A stretch of DNA of 64,000 nt from JACDAN01 sp963802375 (GTDB lineage: Bacteria; Actinomycetota; Thermoleophilia; Gaiellales; Gaiellaceae). Under the pieces are notes generated by a model. That model did no database searches. It saw nothing but the letters and a program-made list of their open reading frames with translations, and had not been told where the DNA came from. The position numbers and the translations under genes are program-made. Shown in pieces: positions 8,237-17,065 of the stretch (positions are counted from its first letter, which is position 1; each line of letters begins with the position of its first letter). Location: positions 53,040-117,039 of the forward strand of contig CAWDIJ010000011.1 in NCBI GenBank assembly GCA_963802375.1. Direction: 5' to 3'.

Positions 8237-8914
8237 GTGAGCGTCTGGGCCGTCATCGCCGCGGCGGGACGCGGCGACAGACTCGGCTTGGACCGGCCGA
8301 AGGCATTCGCGAACCTGCGCGATCGCCCGCTGCTCGCCGAGAGCCTCGAGCGGCTAGAAAGCTCCGGCTGGATCGACGCGATCGTCGTCGCCGCCCCGCC
8401 CGGCTGGGAGGAGCCCGTCATCCTGCTTGCCGAGGAGCTGGGCTGCGGGAAGGTCGTCGAGTCGGTGACGGGCGGCGAGTCGCGCGCAGCCTCAGTCGCC
8501 GCCGCGATCGCCGTCGTGCCGGAGGATGCAGCCGTCGTCCTCGTCCACGACGCGGCCCGGCCCGTTCTGCCGGAGGAAGTCATCGAGCGCGTACTGACCG
8601 CCCTGAACGAGGGCTGGGACGGTGCGATCCCCGTCCTGCCCCTCGCGGACACCGTCAAGCGCGTCGAGTCCGACCGCGTCGTCGAGACCCTCGATCGCGA
8701 AACCCTCGCCGTTGCGCAGACGCCGCAGGCGTTCCTCTCGCCGGTCCTGCGCGGTGCGCTCGGGGACGCCCAGGCGACGGACTGTGCCGCCCTCGTCGAG
8801 GCCCGCGGCGGCCGGATCAAGGCGGTGCCGGGCGACCCGCGGCTGGTCAAGGTCACCGAGCCGGCCGACCTCGAGCTGGTCGAGAGCCTGCTTCCCGAAG
8901 CCGTCGAAGAGTGA
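8237..8914 (+). CDS. ispD: 2-C-methyl-D-erythritol 4-phosphate cytidylyltransferase IspD
   Basis: Third step of the MEP isoprenoid pathway: transfers CMP from CTP to methylerythritol phosphate. The 225-residue protein has the nucleotidyltransferase signature AAAGRGDRLG..RPKAF near the N-terminus, VHDAARP near residue 100 and TPQAF near residue 160. GTG start at 8237, 26 bp after carD. It overlaps the next gene by 4 bp (GTGA), and ispF, which acts two steps later, follows one gene downstream. Confidence 0.95.
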   Translation: MSVWAVIAAAGRGDRLGLDRPKAFANLRDRPLLAESLERLESSGWIDAIVVAAPPGWEEPVILLAEELGCGKVVESVTGGESRAASVAAAIAVVPEDAAVVLVHDAARPVLPEEVIERVLTALNEGWDGAIPVLPLADTVKRVESDRVVETLDRETLAVAQTPQAFLSPVLRGALGDAQATDCAALVEARGGRIKAVPGDPRLVKVTEPADLELVESLLPEAVEE

Positions 8915-9705
8915 TCGTCGACTACCACCTGCACCTTCGAGCGCCGGACGGGTCCCTCGATCATTCGGTCGAGGGCATCGAGCGCTTCGTCGAGGTGGCG
9001 GCCGAGCGCGGAATCGACGAGATCGGATTCACAGAGCACGTCTACTACTTCGCGCAGACCCGCGAGCTCTGGAGCGTTCCCTACCAGCTCGACCGCTGCC
9101 GGCACGACCTGGAGCCGTACGTCGAGGCGATCGTCGAGGCCCGGCGGCAGGGCATGCCCGTGAAGCTCGGCCTGGAGGTGGATTACGTTCCGGGTCGCGA
9201 AGAAGACACGCGGCGAGTGCTCGAGCCGTATCCCTGGGACTTCCTGCTCGGTTCGATCCACTACCTGGACGGCTTTGCGCTCGACCAGGCGCCGGGCCTC
9301 GTTCACGAGCTGGGCCCGGACCGCGCCTGGAAGCGCTACTTCACAGCGCTCGAGAGTGCCGCCCGCAGCGGGCTCTTCGACTCACTGGCGCATCCCGACC
9401 TCGTCAAGTTCTTCGGGGAGCGCGTCTCGTGGGACTACGCACCGTTAGCCGGCTCTCTCAACGGCGTCTGCATCGAGATCTCGAGCGCAGGGCTCCACAA
9501 GCCGCACGGCCGCATCTACCCCGAGCTCGATCTGCTCACGGCGGCGAAGCGCGCGGGAGCAGGGATCACGCTTGCTTCCGACGCGCACCATCCGGGGGAT
9601 GTGGGTCGCGATCTCGACCGCGCGCTCGATCACGCTCGAGCCGGCGGGTACGAGACGGTCACCGTCTTCGAACGGCGGCAGGCTCGGCAGGAGCCGCTCG
9701 GATGA
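8911..9705 (+). CDS. PHP-domain phosphoesterase (histidinol-phosphatase-like)
   Basis: 264-residue metal-dependent phosphoesterase of the PHP superfamily. The metal-binding motifs are in order: DYHLHLR (I), EHVYYF (II), GSIHYLDG (III) with HPDLVK, and SDAHHPGDVG (IV). Closest in plan to HisK-type histidinol-phosphate phosphatases, but the substrate is not determined by sequence. GTG start overlaps the ispD stop; ATG of ispF overlaps its own stop. Translational coupling inside the isoprenoid operon is unusual for a histidine gene, so it may have a different role. Confidence 0.85.
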   Translation: MIVDYHLHLRAPDGSLDHSVEGIERFVEVAAERGIDEIGFTEHVYYFAQTRELWSVPYQLDRCRHDLEPYVEAIVEARRQGMPVKLGLEVDYVPGREEDTRRVLEPYPWDFLLGSIHYLDGFALDQAPGLVHELGPDRAWKRYFTALESAARSGLFDSLAHPDLVKFFGERVSWDYAPLAGSLNGVCIEISSAGLHKPHGRIYPELDLLTAAKRAGAGITLASDAHHPGDVGRDLDRALDHARAGGYETVTVFERRQARQEPLG

Positions 9706-10178
9706 GGGTCGGCCTCGGTGTGGACGCGCACGGGTTCGACGCGAGCGTGCCGCTCGTCCTCGGCGGCGTCGAGTTCCCCGACGAGCCCGGGCTCTCGGGG
9801 CACTCGGACGGCGACGTCGTGACGCATGCGCTGATCGACGCACTGCTCGGCGCGGCGAACCTCGGCGACATCGGCGCGATGTTTCCCTCGGACGACGACG
9901 AGCTCGCCGGGATCTCCTCGCTCCTGCTCCTGAGCCGCGCCTACCGGCGTGTGCACGACGCGGGGTACGACCTCGTCAATGCGAGCTGTGTCCTGATCGG
10001 CGAGCGCCCGAAGATCGCAGACCACCGGGCCGAGATGGTGGTTCGCCTGGCCGAGGCGCTCGGCGTGGAGCCGGACCGCGTAGCAGTCTCCGGCACGACG
10101 ACCGACCGCCTCGGCTTCACCGGTCGTGGTGAAGGGCTCGCTGCACAGGCGGTCGCGCTACTGCGGAAGCGCGACTGA
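9702..10178 (+). CDS. ispF: 2-C-methyl-D-erythritol 2,4-cyclodiphosphate synthase IspF
   Basis: Fifth enzyme of the MEP pathway; cyclises CDP-ME-2-phosphate with loss of CMP. 158 residues, normal length. Zinc ligands lie in GVDAHGF and GHSDGDVVTHALIDALLG; NLGDIG and the C-terminal TTDRLGFTGRGEGLAAQA motif complete the family signature. ATG at 9702 overlaps the PHP-gene stop (ATGA). Its 3' end overlaps the convergent mutY by 21 bp. In Bacillus the next gene would be gltX; here a 3.9 kb block intervenes. Confidence 0.95.
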   Translation: MRVGLGVDAHGFDASVPLVLGGVEFPDEPGLSGHSDGDVVTHALIDALLGAANLGDIGAMFPSDDDELAGISSLLLLSRAYRRVHDAGYDLVNASCVLIGERPKIADHRAEMVVRLAEALGVEPDRVAVSGTTTDRLGFTGRGEGLAAQAVALLRKRD

Positions 10179-10868
10179 GCCGCCGTCGTCGACGACGAGC
10201 CCGTCGCGGATCAACGACTCGACCGCCTCGTGATCCAGGCCGCTCGAACGTCCGCCGGCAACGAGCCTCAGGGTCTCCGCGCGGCGCTGGCGGAACGAGC
10301 CCTCGAACCGCGACTGCTTGCGAAGCGGCTCGTAGCGCCGTCCGCGCGATGGACAGCCGCCGGCGAGCGGGCAGACGCCGCACCGAGGCACCCGCGCAAG
10401 GCACACCTCGCGACCGAGATCCATCAGCGCTTCCGCCGCGGCCGGCCCGAACTCGGCGCCGCTGCGTTCGATCACGCGGCGCACGTTCGTGTCTATCGGG
10501 AGGACGGGCTCGTTCCACGCGAACCGGCGCACCGCAGCCGCCGTGTACGCGCCGACGCCGGGAAGCTCCGTGAGGTCGGCCGGCCAGCCGTCCTCGGCAA
10601 CGATCTGCGCGGCGCGGTGGAGGTTCACCGCCCGGCGGTTGTACCCGAGCCCCTGCCAGGCGCGAATGACCTCGTCGCGGCCGGCGCCGGCCAACGACTC
10701 GACATCGGGCCACCGCTCCATCCACGCCTCGAAGCGCGGTACCACGCGAACGACTTGCGTCTGCTGGAGCATCACCTCGGAGACGAGCACCGCGTACGGG
10801 TCCCTCCGGCGCCGCCAAGGAAGGTCGCGGCGATTCTCCGCGAACCAGGCCAAGAGGTCGGCTTCCAC
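10158..10868 (-). CDS. mutY: A/G-specific adenine glycosylase (MutY-type), short form
   Basis: Base-excision-repair glycosylase that removes A opposite 8-oxoG. 236 residues from a GTG start at 10868, 14 bp after the upstream stop. It has the catalytic Glu in SEVMLQQTQV, the helix-hairpin-helix LPGVGAYTAAAV, catalytic Asp in PIDTNVRR and the [4Fe-4S] pattern C-X6-C-X2-C-X5-C at about residues 165-181. The C-terminal NUDIX-like 8-oxoG recognition domain is absent; only a short winged-helix-like tail follows. It overlaps ispF convergently by 21 bp and is third in an operon with a LuxR regulator and a nuclease/phosphatase. Confidence 0.88.
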   Translation of the reverse strand: MEADLLAWFAENRRDLPWRRRRDPYAVLVSEVMLQQTQVVRVVPRFEAWMERWPDVESLAGAGRDEVIRAWQGLGYNRRAVNLHRAAQIVAEDGWPADLTELPGVGAYTAAAVRRFAWNEPVLPIDTNVRRVIERSGAEFGPAAAEALMDLGREVCLARVPRCGVCPLAGGCPSRGRRYEPLRKQSRFEGSFRQRRAETLRLVAGGRSSGLDHEAVESLIRDGLVVDDGGSVALPQ

Positions 10869-10882
10869 GGAACGGATGGTGC

Positions 10883-11704
10883 CTACTGCTGCGGCCGCTG
10901 CACCTCGAAGAAGAGCAGCCCGTGATCGGACATCTCGCGGACCCACTCGAGCTGCTTCGCCGGCTCGGCGATCTTCGGCCATCCGCGCACGGAGACCTCC
11001 GAGCCGCCGAACGTCTTGAACGGGATGTGGTCGCGCGCCACGACGAAGTCGAGGTTCGAGGGAGCGAGCTTGCCGCCGCCCCACCAGGTGTTCGGCTCGT
11101 CCTTGTCGAGCACCTTCATCTTCTTCCGCTTCGCGCCATGCTCGAGCTTGCGTAGCTCCTGTGTCGCGACGATGTCGCGCTCACGGACGTACCTGTACTG
11201 CATCCCCATGATGTTGAAGTCGCCGAGAAAGATGTAGTTGACGGGGCCGTCGGTAGCACGACGCTGGAGCGTGGTGGCGAAGTCGAGCGCCCGCTCGAGC
11301 ATGTCGTCGCGCAGACCGAGCCCGCGCGGGTCGGTGCCGCTCTTCGTGTGCAGGAAGAGCATCGTGTAGTCGACGCCGTCGATCTTCACGGTCAGCAGCG
11401 CTCCCGGGCGAAGCAGCGAGACGCCGGATCGGAACTCGGTCTTCTGGGTGAAGAACGCCGTGATGCGCGTCCGCACCCCGAGCAGGATCTGTTGCACCTG
11501 CTGCCCCTCCGTGATGTGGAACGTGTACTCCGGCATCAGCGTCGTCAGCGCGTCGAAGACCTCCTTCCCCTCCACCTCGTAGAGCGCGAAGACGTCGGGC
11601 TTCTGCTCCGCCAGGAACGCCACCACGTCCTCGACCCGTGAGGACACGCCCTGGCTCCTGAAATGCTCGACGTTCCAGGAAGCGACCGAGAACGCTTTCG
11701 CCAT
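10883..11704 (-). CDS. Endonuclease/exonuclease/phosphatase family protein
   Basis: 273-residue member of the EEP (DNase I-like) superfamily. Motifs in order: SWNVEHF (metal/active-site Asn), KPDVFALYEVEG (Glu ligand), FLHTKSG, FLGDFNIMG (catalytic Asp-x-Asn), SNLDFVVARD and the terminal SDHGLLFF (catalytic His). It could act on DNA, phospholipid or inositol phosphates. ATG 11704 overlaps the upstream LuxR-gene stop (ATGA), and mutY follows 14 bp downstream, hinting at a nucleic-acid role (inference). Confidence 0.85.
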   Translation of the reverse strand: MAKAFSVASWNVEHFRSQGVSSRVEDVVAFLAEQKPDVFALYEVEGKEVFDALTTLMPEYTFHITEGQQVQQILLGVRTRITAFFTQKTEFRSGVSLLRPGALLTVKIDGVDYTMLFLHTKSGTDPRGLGLRDDMLERALDFATTLQRRATDGPVNYIFLGDFNIMGMQYRYVRERDIVATQELRKLEHGAKRKKMKVLDKDEPNTWWGGGKLAPSNLDFVVARDHIPFKTFGGSEVSVRGWPKIAEPAKQLEWVREMSDHGLLFFEVQRPQQ

Positions 11705-12726
11705 CAGGCCGTCTCGGCGTCGAGCAAGCCGAGAAAGCGACTGACGGCGGCCGTCCGAGTTCCGACGCCGAGCTTCGAATAGACGTTCTCGAGGTGCTTG
11801 CGCACCGTGCTCGGCGCGAGCCAGAGCAGCTGCGCGATCTCGCTGTTCGTCTTGCCGCGCGCGACCCACGCGAGGACCTCGCGCTCGCGAGCCGTCAGAA
11901 GGTCAGGCTGCTTCTCCTCCAGGAGAAGGGCGCCCCCGGAGCGCTCGATGATGAGCTTTCGCCCCCGGCGTTCCCGGACGAGCGCCTGCTTCGCGCCGGA
12001 TTCGAGCCACTCCTCGCATTTTCCGGGAAGGCGGGTGCCTCGCCAACCGGGAAAGAACTCACGCAGGAGTCGCCGCGCCGACGCCGAGGCGAACTCGACC
12101 CGGACAGCACGGTCGACGAGAACCACGCCCCTGGCGTCGTTCGCTGACGATCGCTCCACGGCCGCAAGCGCCGCCGAGAGGAGACGTCGCGTCCTTGCCT
12201 GTTGCCAGAGACGGGCGAGGTGTGGCTGAAGGCGATCGAGGACGAGCCGGTCACGCTCGGTGAAGTCCCGGTTGCCCGTGCGGTCGAATAGGAAGGTCTT
12301 GGTGTGCCACAAAGGGGAGGGAATCGGGACATTCAGTTCGTGCGCGATGTCCAACGGACGAAACCAGACCTCGTATAGCCGGGTCTTGTACAGCTCTCTG
12401 CGCGAGTAGAAGTCCGAGACCTTGAGGGCGCGGGTGTCTCCCCGCTGGTGTTGGAGGCAGACCGGGTGTGCCTCGATGACGAAGTCCCAGAAGACCGAGT
12501 CGGATTCAGCACTCTCGTCATCGTCTTCGTCTCCTGGGCGACCGACCTGGAGGAGGTTCCGCCTCCGCACCCGGTCCAGCTCGCAGTACGTCACCCAGTC
12601 GGCCTGCACGAGCTTCCCGAGCTCGACGAGCAGCTCCCCGGTAAAGGGCTCATCGTCGCTGAGGGTCTCCGCCTCGGCGACGAAGTCCAGCAAGCGCTCG
12701 GCGTCGGCTCTCGTCAGGTCAGGCAC
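11704..12726 (-). CDS. LuxR-family transcriptional regulator
   Basis: About 340 residues. The N-terminal two thirds look like a GAF/PAS-type sensory region without recognisable ligand residues; the C-terminal 65 residues form a LuxR helix-turn-helix (LTAREREVLAWVARGKTNSEIAQLL...STVRKHLENVYSKLGV). There is no receiver domain. The start is uncertain: GTG 12726 gives MPDLTRADAERLL; TTG 12735 or an upstream start at 12798 would run into the promoter of the divergent haloperoxidase-like gene. It heads an operon with the EEP protein and mutY and is a candidate regulator of the divergent secreted enzyme. Confidence 0.8.
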   Translation of the reverse strand: MPDLTRADAERLLDFVAEAETLSDDEPFTGELLVELGKLVQADWVTYCELDRVRRRNLLQVGRPGDEDDDESAESDSVFWDFVIEAHPVCLQHQRGDTRALKVSDFYSRRELYKTRLYEVWFRPLDIAHELNVPIPSPLWHTKTFLFDRTGNRDFTERDRLVLDRLQPHLARLWQQARTRRLLSAALAAVERSSANDARGVVLVDRAVRVEFASASARRLLREFFPGWRGTRLPGKCEEWLESGAKQALVRERRGRKLIIERSGGALLLEEKQPDLLTAREREVLAWVARGKTNSEIAQLLWLAPSTVRKHLENVYSKLGVGTRTAAVSRFLGLLDAETA

Positions 12727-12815
12727 GGCTCTCAAAGATACGACGAATGACGAATAGACTCCAGCACGGCGCCGGAGCAGCCTTCTGGAAACACCCACTA
12801 GGAGGTTCGATCACG

Positions 12816-14069
12816 ATGCTCAGATATGCGGCGGCCGCTGCCCTCATGGGGCTGGCGGCGCTGACCGCGCCGGCGCTGGCTGCGGCCGACACGGTCACAC
12901 AGTGGAATCAGAACGCGGCCACCTCGCTCTACGTCACCGCGGCGCAGCCGCCGAACGTGTCCGTTCTGCACATGGCGATGGTGCAGGGCGCCGTTTACGA
13001 CGCCGTGAATGCGATCGACGGCGGCCGTGAAGGCTACCTGCTCACCTCGCGCGTTGCGACGCCCACGGACTCGAAGGACGCGGCGGCCGCGACTGCCGCC
13101 TACAAGGTGCTCGTCAGCATCGTTCCGGTTCAGGAGCCCGTGCTGACTGCGCTCTACAACGCCTCACTAGCCGGCATTGCCGACGGTTCGGCCAAGACAC
13201 GCGGCATCGCGGTGGGCAACGCCGCAGCGGCAGCGATGATCGCCGCGCGCACCGCTGACGGTCGCTTCGGCACACCGGGTTTCCTGACCGGCACGACCCC
13301 GGGCGCTTGGCGGCCCGTGCTGCCAGCCTTCGGGAACGATCCGAACGCCTGGGTAAAGGACGTGAAGCCGTTCCTGATCAAGGGCGCTTCGCAGTTCCGT
13401 TCGAGCGGTCCGTACGAGCTGGCGAGCCGCAAGTACGCACGCGAGTTCGACGAGGTCAAGACGGTCGGCTCGGCCTCGGCGCCGATCACCGCCCGCTCAC
13501 TGGATCAGACGAACGCCGCGCTCTACTGGGCCGAGAATCCGCCGCGGACGTGGAACCGGATCTACAACACACTGTCCGCTTCGAAGGGCGTGTCGCTCGT
13601 CGACAACGCACGCCTGTTCGCCGAGCTCTATCTCACGATCGCGGATACGTTCATCGCCGTCTGGGACGAGAAGGGTCACTACTCGTTCTGGCGGCCGATC
13701 ACGGCGATCCGTGAGGCGGACACCGACGGCAACTCGAGGACGGAGAAGGACGAGAACTGGCTGCCGCTGGTGGCCAACCCGCCGTACCCGGAGCACCCGT
13801 CCGGCCACCTGGGCCTGAGCGGAGCGAGCGGGAAGACGTTGCAGCAGTTCTTCGGCACCGACAAGCTCGTTTGGACCGACACCAATATCGGCGGGCGAAC
13901 CCGCAGCTTCACTCGGGTCTCGGACGCTGTTGAGGAGATCGAGAACGCTCGCGTTTGGTCCGGAATCCACTTCCGGAACGCCGATGAGGCGAGCGTCCGG
14001 ATCTCGGGGCAGATCGCGAAATACCGCGACCGGCACTACTTCGAGGGGATCCACCACGACGACAACTGA
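12816..14069 (+). CDS. Secreted vanadium-dependent haloperoxidase/PAP2-superfamily protein
   Basis: 417-residue exported protein of the vanadium chloroperoxidase/acid phosphatase fold. It has a signal peptide (MLRYAAAAALMGLAALTAPA, cleavage after ALA), then the vanadate/phosphate-binding motifs: K-x6-R-P in KGHYSFWRP, PSGH in PEHPSGHLGLSGASG, and R-x5-H in ARVWSGIHFRNAD. All key residues are present, so it could be a haloperoxidase or a phosphatase. ATG 12816 is preceded by AGGAGG at 12800-12805. It is divergent from a LuxR-type regulator. It interrupts the conserved ispF-gltX neighbourhood and has no homologue in that position in Bacillus or mycobacteria. Confidence 0.88.
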   Translation: MLRYAAAAALMGLAALTAPALAAADTVTQWNQNAATSLYVTAAQPPNVSVLHMAMVQGAVYDAVNAIDGGREGYLLTSRVATPTDSKDAAAATAAYKVLVSIVPVQEPVLTALYNASLAGIADGSAKTRGIAVGNAAAAAMIAARTADGRFGTPGFLTGTTPGAWRPVLPAFGNDPNAWVKDVKPFLIKGASQFRSSGPYELASRKYAREFDEVKTVGSASAPITARSLDQTNAALYWAENPPRTWNRIYNTLSASKGVSLVDNARLFAELYLTIADTFIAVWDEKGHYSFWRPITAIREADTDGNSRTEKDENWLPLVANPPYPEHPSGHLGLSGASGKTLQQFFGTDKLVWTDTNIGGRTRSFTRVSDAVEEIENARVWSGIHFRNADEASVRISGQIAKYRDRHYFEGIHHDDN

Positions 14070-14125
14070 CGGTTGAACCGGTGACGGCCGCCCGCCGCGC
14101 GTGGGGCGGCCGTTACATTCGCCGG

Positions 14126-15118
14126 ATGAAACGTGTCCGGTTCGCGCCCAGCCCGACGGGCTCGCTCCACGTCGGCAACGCGCTCAGCGCGGTGATCAAT
14201 CGCCGTGAGGGCGACCACTTCCTCCTCCGGATCGACGACACGGATCCGGCGCGGAACGTCGCAGGCGGGGAGGAGGCGATCCTCCACGATCTGGAGTGGC
14301 TCGACCTCTCGTGGGACGAAGGCCCGCTACGACAGAGCGAGCGGCAGGAGCTCTACCGTGCCGCCGCGGAGCGGCTCGGCGGCGACCGCTTCGGCCGGAC
14401 AACGATCCTCAGGGAGGACGGAACGGCTACGTACCACCTGGCGAGCGTCGTCGACGACGCCGAGCTGGGGATCACGCACGTCTACCGCGGAAACGACCAC
14501 CGCCCGAACGAGGACCTCCACCGCCGGCTCCATGAGGCGCTCGGGACGACACCGCCGGAGTACATCCATCACGGCCTGATCCTGGGCGAGGACGGCAAGA
14601 AGCTCTCGAAGCGGGCCGAGGGCGCGACCGTCGCATCGCTTCGCGAGCTCGGTATCCCGGCCGAGGCGGTGCGTGGCTACCTCGAGGAGCTCGGGCTCCC
14701 GCGCCACGACGTCCACTACGACCTGCCGCGCATCCGCCGCCTCTCGGTCGACGCGATCGAGGCCATGAGCGACGAGGCGCTGGCGGAGCGCGCAAAGATC
14801 CCCCTCGCTGCCGTGCCGGTCGCGCGTGGCGCCCGAGACCTCGCCGAGGCCCTCGACTACGCCGACCAGGTGCTCCGAGCACCTGAACCGCGCGAGACCG
14901 ATGCTCCGGAGACGCTGGAGCGCTTTCGGGAGCTGGCGGACGCTGACCCTCGGGCGGTCGTCCGTGAGCTGAAGGCCGTCGGCGGCAACCTCCGCGCGCT
15001 GCGCCTCGCCTTGACCGGCCGCGACAGAGGGCCGGAGCTAGCGGCAATACTGGCCGCCCTGCCCAGGGAGGAAGCGCTGCGCCGTGTCGATCAGGCTCTA
15101 CAACACACTCACTCGTAG
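14126..15118 (+). CDS. gltX: Compact glutamyl-tRNA synthetase-like protein
   Basis: Class I aminoacyl-tRNA synthetase of the GluRS family. It has the HIGH motif as SLHVGN (residues 13-18), LRIDDTDPARN, the pocket THVYRGNDH and the KMSKS motif as KKLSKR (158-163); a C-terminal helical part ends in the GluRS-like ALTGRDRGPELAAILAALP. Only 330 residues long, against about 460-490 for GltX. HIGH and KMSKS are about 145 residues apart instead of about 225: the connecting-peptide/acceptor-binding segment between SERQELYRAAAERLGG and REDGTATYHLASVVDD is missing. GluQ-RS lacks the anticodon domain instead, so this is a different reduction. The gene overlaps cysS by 35 bp, in the canonical gltX position. 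Either a minimal GluRS or a paralogue. Confidence 0.8.
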   Translation: MKRVRFAPSPTGSLHVGNALSAVINRREGDHFLLRIDDTDPARNVAGGEEAILHDLEWLDLSWDEGPLRQSERQELYRAAAERLGGDRFGRTTILREDGTATYHLASVVDDAELGITHVYRGNDHRPNEDLHRRLHEALGTTPPEYIHHGLILGEDGKKLSKRAEGATVASLRELGIPAEAVRGYLEELGLPRHDVHYDLPRIRRLSVDAIEAMSDEALAERAKIPLAAVPVARGARDLAEALDYADQVLRAPEPRETDAPETLERFRELADADPRAVVRELKAVGGNLRALRLALTGRDRGPELAAILAALPREEALRRVDQALQHTHS

Positions 15119-16358
15119 GCTCGATCCGCTGCCCGAGCCTCCCGGGCCGGTGCGCATGTACTTCTGCGGGCCGACCGTCAACGCGCGGGCCCACATCGGG
15201 AACGCCCGCCCGTTCGTGGTCGGGATGTGGCTCCGGAACTGGCTGCGGGAGCGCGGGTACGAGGCGACGCTCGTCCACAACATCACCGACATCAACGACA
15301 AGATCTACGAGGCCGCTCCCGGCGCGAGCGCCGAGCTCGCCGAGCGGGTCACGGCCTGGTACCTCGAAGACACGAGCGGCTTCGGCCTCGGGATGCCGGA
15401 CCACCAGCCGAAGGCGAGCGAGATGGTTCCGGAGATCGTCCGCTTCATCGAGCAGCTGGTCGAACTGGGCTCGGCGTACGCGGTCGAGGGCGACGTCTAC
15501 TTCCGCGTCGCCCAGGATCCGCTCTACGGGCGCCTGTCGGGCCAGAAGCCGGATCAGGTGGAGGAGCAGGAGCCGAACCCGCTCAAGGAGGATCCGCGCG
15601 ACTTCGCGCTCTGGAAGGCGAACAAGCCCGGCGAGGACACCTCGTGGGAGTCGCCGTGGGGCCGTGGCCGGCCCGGTTGGCACATCGAGTGCTCGGTTAT
15701 GGCGGAGGAGCTGCTCGGGCCCGTGTTCGAGATCCACGGCGGCGGGCTCGACCTCGTCTTCCCACACCATGAGAACGAGCTCGCGCAGTCGAGCGCGCTC
15801 GGACACGAGTTCGCCCGGATCTGGACGCACAACGGCATGCTCCGCTTCACCGACGAGAAGATGTCGAAGTCGCTCGGGAACGTGGTGACGATGGACAAGG
15901 CGCTCGAGGAGTCGGGGCGCGAGACGCTGCTGATGCTGTTCCTGGGCGCGCACTGGCGGAAGCCGATGGACTTCTCGGAGGAGACGCTCCAGCAGGCGAC
16001 CGCGCGCGCTGACGGCTTCCGCGAGGTTTTCCGGAATCCGTCGGAACCGGCCGAGGAAGGCGAGTGGGACCGCCTGACGGCTGCGCTCGACGACGACTTC
16101 AACACACCCGAGGCGCTCGCAATCATGCACGGCTGGCGCGACCACGAGCTCGTTCGAAGCGGCCTCGAGCTCTTCGGGCTCGGCGCACTCGCGAAGACCA
16201 CCGACGCGCCGGCCGAGGTCGCCGACCTCGCGCAGCGGCGGCAGCAGGCCCGCGCGGAGCGCGATTTCGGTGAGGCCGACCGCCTCCGTGAGGAGATCGA
16301 GGCAGCGGGCTGGATCGTCCGGGACGTCGAGGACGGCTTCCGGCTCGTCCCGAGATGA
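15084..16358 (+). CDS. cysS: Cysteinyl-tRNA synthetase
   Basis: Charges tRNA-Cys. 424 residues from GTG 15084. Class I motifs: zinc-binding CGPT and HIGH as HIGN (about residues 28-41), zinc ligands in HIECSVM and HHENE (about 203-233), and KMSKS (about 262). The C-terminal helical domain is short but continuous. It overlaps gltX by 35 bp upstream and rlmB by 4 bp downstream (ATGA), so translation is likely coupled across the three genes. Confidence 0.96.
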   Translation: MSIRLYNTLTRRLDPLPEPPGPVRMYFCGPTVNARAHIGNARPFVVGMWLRNWLRERGYEATLVHNITDINDKIYEAAPGASAELAERVTAWYLEDTSGFGLGMPDHQPKASEMVPEIVRFIEQLVELGSAYAVEGDVYFRVAQDPLYGRLSGQKPDQVEEQEPNPLKEDPRDFALWKANKPGEDTSWESPWGRGRPGWHIECSVMAEELLGPVFEIHGGGLDLVFPHHENELAQSSALGHEFARIWTHNGMLRFTDEKMSKSLGNVVTMDKALEESGRETLLMLFLGAHWRKPMDFSEETLQQATARADGFREVFRNPSEPAEEGEWDRLTAALDDDFNTPEALAIMHGWRDHELVRSGLELFGLGALAKTTDAPAEVADLAQRRQQARAERDFGEADRLREEIEAAGWIVRDVEDGFRLVPR

Positions 16359-17065
16359 CGACCGAGCAGGTCTACGGCCGGAATGCGGTGCGCGAGGCGC
16401 TGCGGGGCCCGCGCGGAGTGCGGGAGCTCTGGGCCACCGAGCGCGCGCTCACCGCCGAGCCCTGGCTCAAGGAGCAGAACGGCGTCCGCGTCCAGGTCAA
16501 GCCGGAGCGCGAGCTGACCGAGGCGATCGGGACGCGCGACCACCAGGGAGTCATCGCACGCTGCGAGCCCTACCGCTACGCGGATGCGTTCGAGCTGGCC
16601 GCGACCGACCGTCCGCTCCTCGTCTGCCTGGATCAGGTGACCGACCCGCACAACCTGGGCGCCGTGATCAGGAGCGCGGAAGGGGCCGGCGCGACCGGCG
16701 TGGTCGTCCCGGCGCACGGCGCGGCGCGAGTGACCCCGGCCGTTTGCCGCGCGTCCGCCGGCGCGGTCGAGCACGTGCGAGTCGCCGTGGTCCCGAACCT
16801 CGCCCGCTACCTGAACGACGTCAAGGGCCCCGCTCTCTGGGTCTGGGGCGCGGCGGCCGACGGCGACGTCGGGCTCTGGGACGCCGACTTCGGCGAAGGC
16901 GGCGTAGCGTTCGTGCTCGGGGCGGAGGGGAAGGGACTGCGGCCGCTCGTGCGGCGGGCGTGTGACGAGATCGTCTCGATCCCGCTGCTGGGGCGAGTGA
17001 GCTCGCTCAACGTCAGCGTCGCGGCGGCGCTGCTCGTCTACGAGGCGAGAAGGCGACGTGCCTGA
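16355..17065 (+). CDS. rlmB: 23S rRNA (guanosine-2'-O-)-methyltransferase RlmB (TrmH family)
   Basis: SPOUT-class 2'-O-methyltransferase. The 236-residue protein begins with the L30e-like substrate-binding domain (VYGRNAVREALRG) and contains the three SPOUT motifs: DQVTDPHNLGAVIRSA (motif 1), VLGAEGKGL (motif 2) and IPLLGRVSSLNVSVAAALLVYE (motif 3), which form the SAM-binding knot. Position directly after cysS matches the Firmicute and actinobacterial order. It overlaps the next gene by 8 bp. Confidence 0.94.
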   Translation: MTTEQVYGRNAVREALRGPRGVRELWATERALTAEPWLKEQNGVRVQVKPERELTEAIGTRDHQGVIARCEPYRYADAFELAATDRPLLVCLDQVTDPHNLGAVIRSAEGAGATGVVVPAHGAARVTPAVCRASAGAVEHVRVAVVPNLARYLNDVKGPALWVWGAAADGDVGLWDADFGEGGVAFVLGAEGKGLRPLVRRACDEIVSIPLLGRVSSLNVSVAAALLVYEARRRRA

